64,000 bases of DNA, taken from assembly GCA_964007475.1 (NCBI GenBank), contig CAXFZM010000364.1, forward strand, positions 20,279-84,278. Reading direction: 5' to 3'. The position numbers and the translations under genes were made by a program. The notes beneath the pieces were generated by a model, which worked only from the letters and a program-made list of their open reading frames with translations, had not been told where the DNA came from and made no database searches. This document shows, one piece after another, positions 10,912-22,156 of this stretch; the stretch's first letter is position 1; each line of letters starts with the position of its first letter. The stretch is from Hybos culiciformis (taxonomy: Eukaryota; Arthropoda; Insecta; Diptera; Hybotidae).

Positions 10912-11440
10912 TACATTATCAATATAGTGTACATTATTCTACTAGTTAAGCCCTTTCATTTAATACCCATATTGAGGGAGTTCTGAAAAAATATGTAATC
11001 CGCCATTTTGTGGCAGCGGCCATCTTGGATTTTAAATTTGTTGTAGTGTATAGTATTCTACTAGTCAAGCCCTTTCATTTGATACCCATATTGAGGGAGT
11101 TGTAAAAAATATGTAATCCGCCATTTTGTGGCGGCAGCCATCTTGGATTTGAAATTTGTTATAATGTATAGTATTCTACTAGTCAAACCCTTTCATTTGA
11201 TACCCATATTTAGGGAGTTCTGAAAAAATATGCAATCCGCCATTTTGTGGTGGCGTCCATCTTGGACCGATTTTCATCAAACATAGCTAAGAACACTCCC
11301 GACTAATTCACCTTTCAAACAAAAAAAGAAAAATCAAAATCGGTTCATCCGTTCGGCCTCGGAAGCTACGATGCCACAGACAGACACACGTACACACAGA
11401 CACGTTAAACGCATAAACCCAATGTTTTTGCGTCGGGGGT
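10912..11440. repeat. Three tandem ~118-bp units plus unique tail
   Basis: The word ctactag recurs at 10939, 11058 and 11176. Each unit carries ccctttcattt, acccatattgagggag and ccgccattttgtggc. A non-repeated tail (11270-11440) includes cggttcatccgttcgg, gacagacacacgtacacac and ends tgcgtcgggggtt. Similar tails are common in dispersed arthropod repeats. The terminal word may pair with aatcccgacac at 10493, which would make 10493-11443 one larger element. Confidence 0.75.
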
Positions 11441-11552
11441 TAAAAATAGAATAAAACTTTTTAATGCGTAGGGGATCGTTGTATTTAGTGCTATAGAATT
11501 TAGATCACTAAATGGGGTTTATATGCGTCAATACACATGCAATCATTTAGAT
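11441..11552. repeat. Dispersed repeat family A, left segment
   Basis: Together with 13182-13420 this matches 57262-57600 (tgctatagaatttagatcac, gcgtcaatacacatgcaatc, 33-bp agcgtaaataatg units). The match is interrupted here only by the hAT-type insertion. Confidence 0.85.
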
Positions 11553-11645
11553 CAGTAATAGCCAACCTTTTTCGAGGGCGGGTAAATTACAATACTTTCG
11601 ATTCTCTATTGGGCAACTGGGTTAAAAATTAACTCATATTTTTTA

Positions 11646-12945
11646 TTAAAGCCCGGGTGTCAGAATTTAGCAACAGAACAGAATCAGCGACAGAAAAATT
11701 TATTCTGCTTCTGAAATTCTGGTCTGAATCTCATGAGGTTGCTTCCTTTAAAACAGAAACATTATATAAAATTTCGTTATTTTTTACGAAATCTACAATT
11801 TTCTCCTCTTCATCCTCACTGAATTTAATTTTTTTCCTATTTTCCGACAAAAACAACTCGAAAAAACGTAAATAAACAAAGACAAAAAAAATTAAATTCA
11901 ATTCAATTGACATTCTGGCAATAGAAACAGAAAATAACCTCGTTTGGGGTTATTCAAATTCTGTGGACCGAATGAATTGTTCTGTCGCTAAATTCTGTTG
12001 TAAAATTCTGTCGCAGAATAAATTCTGTTCAAATGTATGGGATTCTGTTTCTGTTGCTAAATTGTGTTTTAAGCCGGGATGTCGTTAAAACAGAATTTAG
12101 CAACAGGAACAGAATCCCATATATTTGAACAGAACTTATTCAGCGACAGAATTTTACAACAGAATTTAGCGACAGAAAAATTCATTCTGTCCACAGAATT
12201 TGAATAAACTCAAACGAGGTTATTTTCTGTTTCTGTTGCGAGAATGTCAATTGAATTTAATTTTTTCTTTGTCTTTGTTTATTAACGTTTTTTCGAGTTG
12301 TTTTTGTTGGAAAATGGGAAAAAAAATTGGCGATATTGCCGTTTGCTTGAATCATTTAGAATGGGCTGAAACTTGGACGGGGGGTAGAGGCGGTGCCCAA
12401 ACTCTCAAAACTGACATCAGTTCTTGAAGCAAAAGTCCCGTTTCGGAGATAGGACCCCCAAAGTTTCATACATTTTTGTATGGAAAATTTTTTTTTGTGC
12501 CTGATTTGCCCTATTTTTGGGTTGGTATAGAGGCGGTCCCTGAAATGTTAAATCTGTGACGGTTGGGTTTTTGCAGGAAGGCCCCATTTCGGAGTTATGG
12601 CCCTTCAAAATGTTTCTACGTTATTTCATACGTTTTTTAAACAGAACTTTGACGAGAAATTAATTTTTCAAAAAGTTGGGCGGCGGGCGGGTGGTCTGTG
12701 GGATTTGCTGCTGGCGCAATTAATTCTCGTCAAAGTCTTTTCACAAAATATTTTAAATAGAACTTTGACGAGAAATTAATTTTTCAAAAAGCGGTGGGAC
12801 GATCGGGCGGTCAGTGGGATTTGCGGCTGATTCTGTTTCTGTTTTAAAGGCAGCAATCTCATGAGATGAATTTCAATAGCAGAATATTTCTGTCGCTGAT
12901 TTTGTTCTTTTGCTGAATTCTGTTTTACCGACACCCGGGCTTTAA
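11646..12945. mobile_element. TTAA-flanked non-autonomous element with long palindromic core
   Basis: TTAA lies at both borders (11646-11649 and 12942-12945), followed by perfect 12-bp ends agcccgggtgtc and its complement. About 100 bp of imperfect inverted repeat continues inward. An inner palindrome (about 11800-12340) centres on ttaagccgggatgtcgttaa (12069-12088). The same word, inverted, directly abuts the right border (12942-12961). This suggests that two related TTAA elements inserted in or next to one another. TTAA targeting is typical of piggyBac-like and some other superfamilies. No transposase is present. Confidence 0.8.
12641..12795. repeat. Repeated aactttgacgagaaatt word inside the TTAA element
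   Basis: The word aactttgacgagaaattaat occurs at 12650 and 12762 and inverted near 12716. Each direct copy is followed by a G/C-rich stretch ending cagtgggatttg or tgtgggatttg. That last word recurs in the loop of the palindrome at 59960. Confidence 0.7.
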
Positions 12946-12990
12946 CGACATCCCGGCTTAAATTTTTAATTTTTTTTAATTTATTATTAA

Positions 12991-13068
12991 TAATATTGAA
13001 AGAAAAATAATAATATTGAAAGAAAAATAATAATATTGAAAGAAAAATAATAATATTGAAAGAAAAAA
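12991..13068. repeat. Four-copy 20-bp tandem repeat
   Basis: The unit taatattgaaagaaaaataa is repeated from 12991 to 13068. Confidence 0.9.
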
Positions 13069-13181
13069 TTAATAATTAATGACTTCCTTGATGAAAATGA
13101 AAATACTTGGCCGGATTGGGTAATTGGAAATATGGCCGCGGGTAACTATGTTACCCGCGGGTAGGGGGTTGCGTACCACTG

Positions 13182-13420
13182 ATTTAGATGCAACTGCGTA
13201 AATAATGAAAAAATTTAGAAGCATCAGCGTATATAATGAAAAAATTTAGATGCATCAGCGTAAATAATGAAATCATTTAGATGTTTCGTATTGAATATTA
13301 CGTAATACCTGAACAAACATAATATCTCTCACAATATTTCAATACAGCCAAATACAAAAAAAAAAAAAAAGAGAAAAAATCAGAACTACGTAATTCATAC
13401 ACAAAAATAATACCACTAAA
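13182..13420. repeat. Dispersed repeat family A, right segment with 33-bp units
   Basis: Three to four ~33-bp units of the form tttagatgcatcagcg...taatgaaat, then gtttcgtattgaatatt and a cagaactacgtaat stretch. It is colinear with 57363-57600. Confidence 0.85.
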
Positions 13421-13424
13421 AAAA

Positions 13425-13612
13425 AGAGAAATTAAAGGATAATTAACGTGGAAAAATTCCCTTGGCTTCTTTTATCTGTAATATAAAGAGAAATTAAAGG
13501 ATAATTAACGTGGAAAAATTTTCTTGGCTTCTTTTATCTGTAAAAGAAAGAGAAATTAAAGGATAATTAACGTGGAAAAATTCCCTTGGCTTCTTTTATC
13601 TGTAAAAGAAAG
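13425..13612. repeat. Three-copy 62-bp tandem repeat
   Basis: Units starting agagaaattaaaggataa at 13425, 13487 and 13549, each containing acgtggaaaaatt and ttggcttcttttatctg. Confidence 0.9.
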
Positions 13613-13844
13613 GGAAATTAAAATAAAATTTAAATAAAGAAGAAGATAAAAGAAGAAAAATAAACAAAGTAAAGGGAACATAATTTATTTTTTTCAAGCA
13701 ATATTTCTTACCACTTCTACTTCTTCTTCAATAACTTCCTATTTGAATATAAAAATAATACCCAAACGTATTTTTTTCTCTTTTGTATTTTCTTCTTTAT
13801 ATTTTCTTCTCAAAAGAGAAGGGAATTTTTATGTTTTATTTTAT

Positions 13845-15775
13845 GTGGGTGAAGTTAGCCATAAATTGCCAGCCATAAAAGTTGCGCAAACGAAATTTTT
13901 TTTTTATTTTAATTTTCGTATGGCAGTGTGCGAAGTTAGCCATAAATTGCCAGCCATAAAAGTTGCGCAAACGAAATTTTTTTTTAAATTTTAATTTTTG
14001 TATGGCAGCTATCACATCCAGTAGAGAACCATTGATGCCACTTTGGGCTAAGTTGGAGTAAAGCCCACCCAACATTCCCCCATCGGAGGATTTTCGATAT
14101 CACCCGCGAGGCATATTCAAAATCCTCTTTTAAAAAAAAAATTAAAAAATTTTGTATGGCAGCTATCACATCCAGTAGAGAACCATTGATGCCACTTTGG
14201 TCTAAGTTGGACTACAGCCCACCCAACATTCCCCCATCGGAGGATTTTCGATATCACCCGCGAGGCATATTCAAAATCCTCTTTTAAAAAAAAAAATAAA
14301 AAATTTTGTATGGCAGCTATCACATCTAGTAGAGAACCATTGATGCCACTTTGGGCTAAGTTGGAGTAAAGCCCACCCAACATTCCCCCATCGGAGGATT
14401 TTCGATATCACCCGCGAGGCATATTCAAAATACTCTTTTAAAAAAAAAATTAAAAAATTTTGTATGGCAGCTATCACATCCAGTAGAGAACCATTGATGG
14501 CCACTTTGGTCTAAGTTGGACTAAAGCCCACCCAACATTTCCCCATCGTAGGATTTTCGATATCACCCTCGAGGCATATTCAAAATCCTCTTTAAAAAAA
14601 AAAACACACGAAGCAGTCATAGAACTGCCGACAGAAGTTAATACTTAAAAGATTTAAACTATGAAATAACAGTGGCTACAAATGTCGGGCTTCTCAGTTC
14701 AAAATGTAAATTATCCAGTAGAGAGGATTTTGAATATGCCTCGAGGGTGATATCGAAAATCCTCCGATGGGGGAATGTTGGGTGGGCTTTAGTCCAACTT
14801 AGACCAAAGTGGCATTAATGGTTCTCTACTGGATGTGATAGCTGCCATACAAAATTTTTTAATTTTTTTTTTAAAAGAGGATTTTGAATATGCCTCGCGA
14901 GTGATATCGAAAATCCTCCGATGGGGGAATGTTGGGTGGGCTGTAGTCCAACTTAGACCAAAGTGGCATCAATGGTTCTCTACTGGATGTGATAGCTGCC
15001 ATACAAAATTTTTTAATTTTTTTTTTAAAAGAGGATTTTGAATATGCCTCGCGGGTGATATCGAAAATCCTCCGATGGGGGAATGTTGGGTGGGCTTTAC
15101 TCCAACTTAGCCCAAAGTGGCATCAATGCTTCTCTACTGGATGTGATAGCTGCCATACAAAATTTTTTAATTTTTTTTTTAAAAGAGGATTTTGAATATG
15201 CCTTGCCGGTGATATCGAAAATCCTCCGATGGGGGAATGTTGGGTGGGCTTTATTCCAACTTAGCCCAAAGTGGCATCAATGGATCTCTACTGGATGTGA
15301 TAGCTGCCATACAAAATTTTTTAATTTTTTTTTTAAAAGAGGATTTTGAATATGCCTCGCGGGTGATATCGAAAATTCTCCGATGGGGGAATGTTGGGTG
15401 GGCTTTACTCCAACTTAGCCCAAAGTGGCATCAATGGTTCTCTACTGGATGTGATAGCTGCCATACAAAATTTTTTAATTTTTTTTTTAAAAGAGGATTT
15501 TGAATATGCCTCGCGGGTGATATCGAAAATCCTCCGATGGGGGAATGTTGGGTGGGCTTTACTCCAACTTAGCCCAAAGTGGCATCAATGGTTCTCTACT
15601 GGATGTGATAGCTGCCATACAAAAATTAAAATTTTAAAAAAAATTTCGTTTGCGCAACTTTTATGGCTGGCAATTTATGGCTAACTTCGCACACTGCCAT
15701 ACGAAAATTAAAATAAAAAAAAAATTTCGTTTGCGCAACTTTTATGGCTGGCAATTTATGGCTAACTTCACCCAC
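13845..15775. mobile_element. Foldback element with arms made of 154-bp tandem units
   Basis: The outer ends are gtgggtgaagttagcc and its exact complement. Each end carries a ~75-bp module (ccagccataaaagttgcgc) in two tandem copies. Inside, four 154-bp units run one way (unit starts 14000, 14154, 14308, 14462) and six run the other way (spacing word at 14842, 14996, 15150, 15304, 15458, 15612) around a ~110-bp unique centre (14606-14715). Long inverted arms of tandem repeats resemble foldback/Galileo-type elements. No transposase is present and no clean target duplication is seen. ORFs across the units are by-products of the repeat. Confidence 0.8.
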
Positions 15776-17202
15776 ATTTTTATTTTGTATTGTTCTTTAT
15801 TTTTTATTATAAATTATCTCTATATTCTCTCTTTGCTCCTAACTCTCCCCTACGCCTTAAAGCAGTATATAAGATATGTTAACAACTCGTTGTCTATACA
15901 CACAAACACATAGACACTTGTCAATGCATTATTATATATATATTTATATATTTTGACTCGTGTCTATGAGTTTGTGTGTATAGACACCTCGTAATTAATA
16001 ACAAATTTAGTTAAGATATATTATAATCTACTATTAGGTAATTTTTTTTTTTAATTATTATTCTTGCTGTTTAGAGCCCCCAGGTATTTTGGTTAACGAA
16101 ACATTATTGTTATTTTTTTTGTCCCAATTTTATTATAATTTAAATATCAAATTAATGTAAAAGTTGTTTTATTTTTTGATTTAATTTTACGGTTAGCATC
16201 AGTTTGTTTATTTTTTATTAACAAAAATTTTTTTATTCAAAAAAAAAAATCGCAAATTTTGAAAAAAAAAAAAATAAAAAGGTGTTCCAGTCTTTTTAAA
16301 CTGAAAGTAAAAAATCAATTTCATTATTAGTCAAATTCGACATTGATATGTGAATTTTTAAGGGTATCGTAAATATATTGTATTATTAAAGAAATATGTG
16401 TAAACTCTTTGAAATATTAATAAAAGTATTTTTTAAGATAAAGAAATTGATTTTTTTAATTAACATTTCTAGCGTGGATCAAAAACAAATATGTTGTGTT
16501 CCAGAGAACTGCGTAATACTATTCATAAACAAAAACAAATCACTCGCAATATTTCAATACAGAATAATACCAATTACAGAAAAAAAAATGAGCTATTCAT
16601 ATTCTACTTGCACATAAGAAACATTTATATTACATTGACTTGCAAAACAACAATATCTACTCAATACCACTTGATGTTGATTTGTTTTTGTTATGAATGC
16701 TATGAATGCAGCAAGTGCCTAATATAAAAACAATACGTATGAATGAAAAAAATATCATCTAATTAAGTATAGGTACATTTTTAACAGTTTTTTTAGGAAA
16801 TTTTTAGGAAATTTTTACGAAATATTTAATTTTTTTTTAGGAAATTAAATTTCCTTAGAAGATTACCCAATGCATTCAATATACGCAATACATATTTCAC
16901 TATTCACTATACTTGCGAATAGAAATTTGACTTGATACAAAAAACTCAATACAATTCTAATGTATTGAAAAAATATTATGAATCATATATTCACACTTGT
17001 TTTTATTTTGAGTTGAACTATTCATATATTGAATAAATCAAGTGTATTCAAGAGTGATTTGTAATACAAGTGTACTCATGCATTTCTCTGTTGTGTTCTT
17101 CTTACCTACCTACCTGTAAATTTTTATAGATTTTTATGCAAAATATCTATTTAAAAATATTGAAATTAAAAGTCATTTCAAATATATAGAAAGTATTATA
17201 GA
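15776..17202. other. AT-rich stretch without genes (copied at 19920-21346)
   Basis: Contains fragments of dispersed family A (ctgcgtaatactattcat near 16510), taggaaattt repeats near 16790-16850 and low-complexity AT sequence. I see no supported coding region. Confidence 0.6.
15891..15986. repeat. Small hairpin, 27-bp arms
   Basis: 15891-15917 (tgtctatacacacaaac...) and 15960-15986 are complementary at 26 of 27 positions. Copied at 20035-20130 by the duplication. Confidence 0.85.
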
Positions 17203-17240
17203 CCTGTCGGGTGTCCTATGACAGCTCTTGTATTTTTTAT
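17203..17240 (+). repeat. Direct repeat left of the minisatellite
   Basis: cctgtcgggtgtcctatgac followed by agctcttgtatttttt. It recurs with single changes at about 18648-18685, on the other side of the minisatellite, and in both positions of the duplicated copy. Confidence 0.85.
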
Positions 17241-17387
17241 TAAAAATGATTAAAGTATTATTTTTTTGTTCAAATGAGTTGAAAGCACTGCTTTAAATAT
17301 TCGGCTTGTATTTCAGAAGCAAAAAATTATGAAACAAAATGGTAATGCGATAATTAATTTTTTTTTATTTTCACCTGTTCTTGCTTC

Positions 17388-18590
17388 AGGGCGGATGTGA
17401 GGGCGGAATTAAGGGTGAAAGTAAGGGCGGAAGTGAGGGCGGAAGTGAGATCGGAAGGCAGAGCTTAAGTGAGGACGGAAGAAGTGAGGGCAGAAGTGAG
17501 GGCGAAGTGAGGGCGGAAGTGAGGGCGGAAGTGAGGGCGGAAGTGAGGGCGGAAGTGAGGGCGAAAGTTGGGGCGAAAGTGAGGGCGGAAGTGAGAGCGG
17601 ATGTGAGGGTAGCAACGAGGGCAGAAATGAGGGCGAAGTTAGGGCGGAAGTGAGGGTAGAAATTAGGGCGGAAGCGAGGGCAGAAATTAGGGAGGAAGTG
17701 AGGGCGGAATTGAGGGGAGGAAGGAGAGCGGAAGTGAGGGAGGAAGGAGGGCGGAAGTGAGGGTGGAAGTGAAGGCGGAAGTGAGGGCGAAAGTGAGGGC
17801 GGAAGTGCGGGCGGCAGTTAGGGCAGAAGTGAGGGTGAAACTGAGGGCAGCAGTGCGGGCGGAAGTGAGGGCAGAAGTGAAGGCGAAAGTGAGGGTGGAA
17901 GTAAGAGCAGAACTGAGGGCGGAAGTGAGGGCGGAAGTGAAGGCGGAAGTGAGTGCGAAGTGAGGGTGGAAGTGAGGACGGAAGTGAGGGTGAAAGTGAA
18001 TGCGAAAGTGAGGGCGGAAGTGAGGGAGATGTGAGGGCGGAAGTGAGGGAGATGTGAGGACGGAAGTGAGGGCGGAAGTGAGGGAAGAAGTGAGGGCGGA
18101 AGCGCGGGCGAAAGTGGGGGCAGAAGTGAGGGCGAAGTGAGCGTGAAAGTGACGGTGGAAGTAAGAGCAGAACTGTGGGCGCAAGTGAGGGCGGAAGTCA
18201 GGGCGGAAGTGCGGGCGGAAGTGCGGGCGGAAGTGAGGGCGGAAGTGAGTGCGAAGTGGAGGCGGAAGTGAGGGTGAAAGAGAATGCGAAAGTGAGGGCG
18301 GAAGTAAGGTCGGAAGTAAGTAAGTGAGGGTGGAAGTGATGGCGAAGTGATGGCGAAGTGATGGCGAAGTGAGGGCGGAAGTGAGGGTGGAAGTGAGGCT
18401 GGAAGTAAGAGCAGAACTGAGGGCGGAATTGAGGGCGGAAGTGAGTGCGAAGTGAGGACCGAAGTGAGGTCGAAAGTGAGGGCGAAACTGAGGACGAAAG
18501 TGAGGGCGAAAGTGAGGGCGAAAGTGAGGGCGAAAGTGAGGGCGAAAGTAAGGGCGAAAGTGAGAGCGAAATTGAGGGCGAAATGAAATC
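17388..18590 (+). repeat. GGCGGAAGTGAG-type 12-bp minisatellite (copy 1)
   Basis: About 1.2 kb of variants of a 12-bp unit (gagggcggaagt) with gaa, gca and atg variants. The composition is strongly purine on the plus strand, unlike the AT-rich surroundings. Because 12 is a multiple of three, long repetitive ORFs such as (RAEV)n appear on both strands; they start and stop randomly and I do not treat them as genes. Confidence 0.95.
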
Positions 18591-18877
18591 TTAATTTGAA
18601 TTGATTGAAAATGAAAATTACTTATATATACGCAAAAGAAATACGTTCCTGTCGGGTGTCCGATGACAGCTCTTTTATTTTTATTTTTTTATACTTATGT
18701 AAGTATAGCTGGAATTCCTTCATTCAGACCTCGACCATTATATTCTTGATTTGTTTTTTTGTCTTCGTCGACGGATTGCAGATTCCGGCTTCTAGCTAGC
18801 TATAGTAGGGGCGCTGCCTTTACAAAATCCTTAATTTGAAATTCCTAAACGGATAATCTTTAAGAACCAAAATCATT
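18591..18877. other. Tail of duplication unit 1
   Basis: Holds the second copy of the gtcgggtgtcc direct repeat (18648) and a moderately GC-rich stretch (gacggattgcagattccgg) of unknown origin. No gene seen. Confidence 0.6.
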
Positions 18878-18880
18878 ATA

Positions 18881-19919
18881 TGCTCGAGGGTGATATCGAA
18901 AATCCTCCGATGGGGGAATGTTGGGTGGGCTTTAGTCCAACTTAGACCAAAGTGGCATCAATGGTTCTCTACTAGATGTGATAGCTGCCATACAAAATTT
19001 TTTAATTTTTTTTTTAAAAGAGGATTTTGAATATGCCTCGCGGGTGATATCGAAAATCCTCCGATGGGGGAATGTTGGGTGGGCTGTAGTCCAACTTAGA
19101 CCAAAGTGGCATCAATGGTTCTCTACTGGATGTGATAGCTGCCATACAAAATTTTTTAATTTTTTTTTTTAAAGAGGATTTTGAATATGCCTCGCGGGTG
19201 ATATCGAAAATCCTCCGATGGGGGAATGTTGGGTGGGCTTTACTCCAACTTAGCCCAAAGTGGCATCAATGCTTCTCTACTGGATGTGATAGCTGCCATA
19301 CAAAATTTTTTAATTTTTTTTTTAAAAGAGGATTTTGAATATGCCTTGCCGGTGATATCGAAAATCCTCCGATGGGGGAATATTGGGTGGGCTTTATTCC
19401 AACTTAGCCCAAAGTGGCATCAATGGAGCTCTACTGGATGTGATAGCTGCCATACAAAATTTTTTAATTTTTTTTTTAAAAGAGGATTTTGAATATGCCT
19501 CGCGGGTGATATCGAAAATTCTCCGATGGGGGAATGTTGGGTGGGCTTTACTCCAACTTAGCCCAAAGTGGCATCAATGGTTCTCTACTGGATGTGATAG
19601 CTGCCATACAAAATTTTTTAATTTTTTTTTTAAAAGAGGATTTTGAATATGCCTCGCGGGTGATATCGAAAATCCTCCGATGGGGGAATGTTGGGTGGGC
19701 TTTACTCCAACTTAGCCCAAAGTGGCATCAATGGTTCTCTACTTGATGTGATAGCTGCCATACAAAAATTAAAATTTTAAAAAAAATTTCGTTTGCGCAA
19801 CTTTTATGGCTGGCAATTTATGGCTAACTTCGCACACTGCCATACGAAAATTAAAATAAAAAAAAAATTTCGTTTGCGCAACTTTTATGGCTGGCAATTT
19901 ATGGCTAACTTCACCCACA
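18881..19919. repeat. 154-bp unit array and gtgggtgaag end (second copy)
   Basis: Six units in the orientation of 14721-15626, followed by the paired ~75-bp end modules and the cttcacccac terminus at 19919. There is no partner arm in inverse orientation, so this is half a foldback element created by the duplication. Confidence 0.9.
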
Positions 19920-20034
19920 TTTTTATTTTGTATTGTTCTTTATTTTTTATTATAAATTATCTCTATATTCTCTCTTTGCTCCTAACTCTCCCCTACGCCT
20001 TAAAGCAGTATATAAGATATGTTAACAACTCGTT

Positions 20035-20130
20035 GTCTATACACACAAACACATAGACACTTGTCAATGCATTATTATATATATATTTATATATTTTGAC
20101 TCGTGTCTATGAGTTTGTGTGTATAGACAC
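20035..20130. repeat. Second copy of the 27-bp-arm hairpin
   Basis: Duplicate of 15891-15986 at an offset of 4,144 bp. Confidence 0.85.
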
Positions 20131-21531
20131 CTCGTAATTAATAACAAATTTAGTTAAGATATATTATAATCTACTATTAGGTAATTTTTTTTTTTAATTA
20201 TTATTCTTGCTGTTTAGAGCCCCCAGGTATTTTCGTTAACGAAACATTATTGTTATTTTTTTTGTCCCAATTTTATTATAATTTAAATATCAAATTAATG
20301 TAAAAGTTGTTTTATTTTTTGATTTAATTTTACGGTTAGCATCAGTTTGTTTATTTTTTATTAACAAAAATATTTTTATTCAAAAAAAAAAATCGCAAAT
20401 TTTGAAAAAAAAAAAAATAAAAAGGTGTTCCAGTCTTTTTAAACTGAAAGTAAAAAATCAATTTCATTATTAGTCAAATTCGACATTGATATGTGAATTT
20501 TTAAGGCTATCGTAAATATATTGTATTATTAAAGAAATATGTGTAAACTCTTTGAAATATTAATAAAAGTATTTTTTAAGATAAAGAAATTGATTTTTTT
20601 TAATTAACATTTCTAGCGTGGATCAAAAACAAATATGTTGTGTTCCAGAGAACTGCGTAATACTATTCATAAACAAAAACAAATCACTCGCAATATTTCA
20701 ATACAGAATAATACCAATTACAGAAAAAAAAATGAGCTATTCATATTCTACTTGCACATAAGAAACATTTATATTACATTGACTTGCAAAACAACAATAT
20801 CTACTCAATACCACTTGATGTTGATTTGTTTTTGTTATGAATGCTATGAATGCAGCAAGTGCCTAATATAAAAACAATACGTATGAATGAAAAAAATATC
20901 ATCTAATTAAGTATAGGTACATTTTTAACAGTTTTTTTAGGAAATTTTTAGGAAATTTTTACGAAATATTTAATTTTTTTTTAGGAAATTAAATTTCCTT
21001 AGAAGATTACCCAATGCATTCAATATACGCAATACATATTTCACTATTCACTATACTTGCGAATAGAAATTTGACTTGATACAAAAAACTCAATACAATT
21101 CTAATGTATTGAAAAAATATTATGAATCATATATTCACACTTGTTTTTATTTTGAGTTGAACTATTCATATATTGAATAAATCAAGTGTATTCAAGAGTG
21201 ATTTGTAATACAAGTGTACTCATGCATTTCTCTGTTGTGTTCTTCTTACCTACCTACCTGTAAATTTTTATAGATTTTTATGCAAAATATCTATTTAAAA
21301 ATATTGAAATTAAAAGTCATTTCAAATATATAGAAAGTATTATAGACCTGTCGGGTGTCCTATGACAGCTCTTGTATTTTTTATTAAAAATGATTAAAGT
21401 ATTATTTTTTTGTTCAAATGAGTTGAAAGCACTGCTTTAAATATTCGGCTTGTATTTCAGAAGCAAAAAATTATGAAACAAAATGGTAATGCGATAATTA
21501 ATTTTTTTTTATTTTCACCTGTTCTTGCTTC

Positions 21532-22156
21532 AGGGCGGATGTGAGGGCGGAATTAAGGGTGAAAGTAAGGGCGGAAGTGAGGGCGGAAGTGAGATCGGAA
21601 GGCAGAGCTTAAGTGAGGACGGAAGAAGTGAGGGCAGAAGTGAGGGCGAAGTGAGGGCGGAAGTGAGGGCGGAAGTGAGGGCGGAAGTGAGGGCGGAAGT
21701 GAGGGCGAAAGTTGGGGCGAAAGTGAGGGCGGAAGTGAGAGCGGATGTGAGGGTAGCAACGAGGGCAGAAATGAGGGCGAAGTTAGGGCGGAAGTGAGGG
21801 TAGAAATTAGGGCGGAAGCGAGGGCAGAAATTAGGGAGGAAGTGAGGGCGGAATTGAGGGGAGGAAGGAGAGCGGAAGTGAGGGAGGAAGGAGGGCGGAA
21901 GTGAGGGTGGAAGTGAAGGCGGAAGTGAGGGCGAAAGTGAGGGCGGAAGTGCGGGCGGCAGTTAGGGCAGAAGTGAGGGTGAAACTGAGGGCAGCAGTGC
22001 GGGCGGAAGTGAGGGCAGAAGTGAAGGCGAAAGTGAGGGTGGAAGTAAGAGCAGAACTGAGGGCGGAAGTGAGGGCGGAAGTGAAGGCGGAAGTGAGTGC
22101 GAAGTGAGGGTGGAAGTGAGGACGGAAGTGAGGGTGAAAGTGAATGCGAAAGTGAG
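21532..22156 (+). repeat. 12-bp minisatellite, copy 2, left part
   Basis: Matches 17388-18012, then switches abruptly at gtgagg/attttgaatatg into 154-bp units. Confidence 0.95.

Larger units (their letters stand above)
11553..13181. mobile_element. hAT-type non-autonomous element with 8-bp target duplication
   Basis: The left end is cagtaatagccaacc. The right end, inverted, is cagtggtacgcaacc. The 8-mer atttagat flanks both ends exactly (11545-11552 and 13182-13189), and the paralogous repeat at about 57350 shows the same site with a single atttagat and no insertion. CAG...CTG ends with an 8-bp duplication indicate the hAT superfamily. There is no transposase. Most of its length is a later TTAA-element insertion. 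Confidence 0.85.
14735..18877. repeat. Tandem segmental duplication, unit 1 (about 4.14 kb)
   Basis: Near identical to 18878-23726, with a constant offset of 4,143-4,144 bp up to the minisatellite and 4,849 bp after it. It contains the inverted half of the foldback element, unique sequence, a minisatellite and a short tail. The few differences (for example ggttaacg at 16091 versus cgttaacg at 20235) point to a recent event. Confidence 0.95.

Noticed and set aside
14000..15626. Could the regular repeats be a CRISPR array?
   Set aside because: The units are 154 bp with no unique spacers, in eukaryotic DNA, and no cas-like genes are present.
13836..15913. Many 60-100 aa ORFs across the 154-bp arrays (also 18978-19746, 22097-22907, 60578-63742)
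   Set aside because: The same peptide recurs on both strands and in overlapping frames once per unit. Unit length is not a multiple of three and the frames break at each A-run.
17381..18184. Long ORFs on both strands (RAEV-type and Pro/Ser-rich) across the minisatellite, repeated at 21525-23034
   Set aside because: They exist because the repeat unit is 12 bp long. They have arbitrary ends, appear in several frames and show no codon or domain signal.
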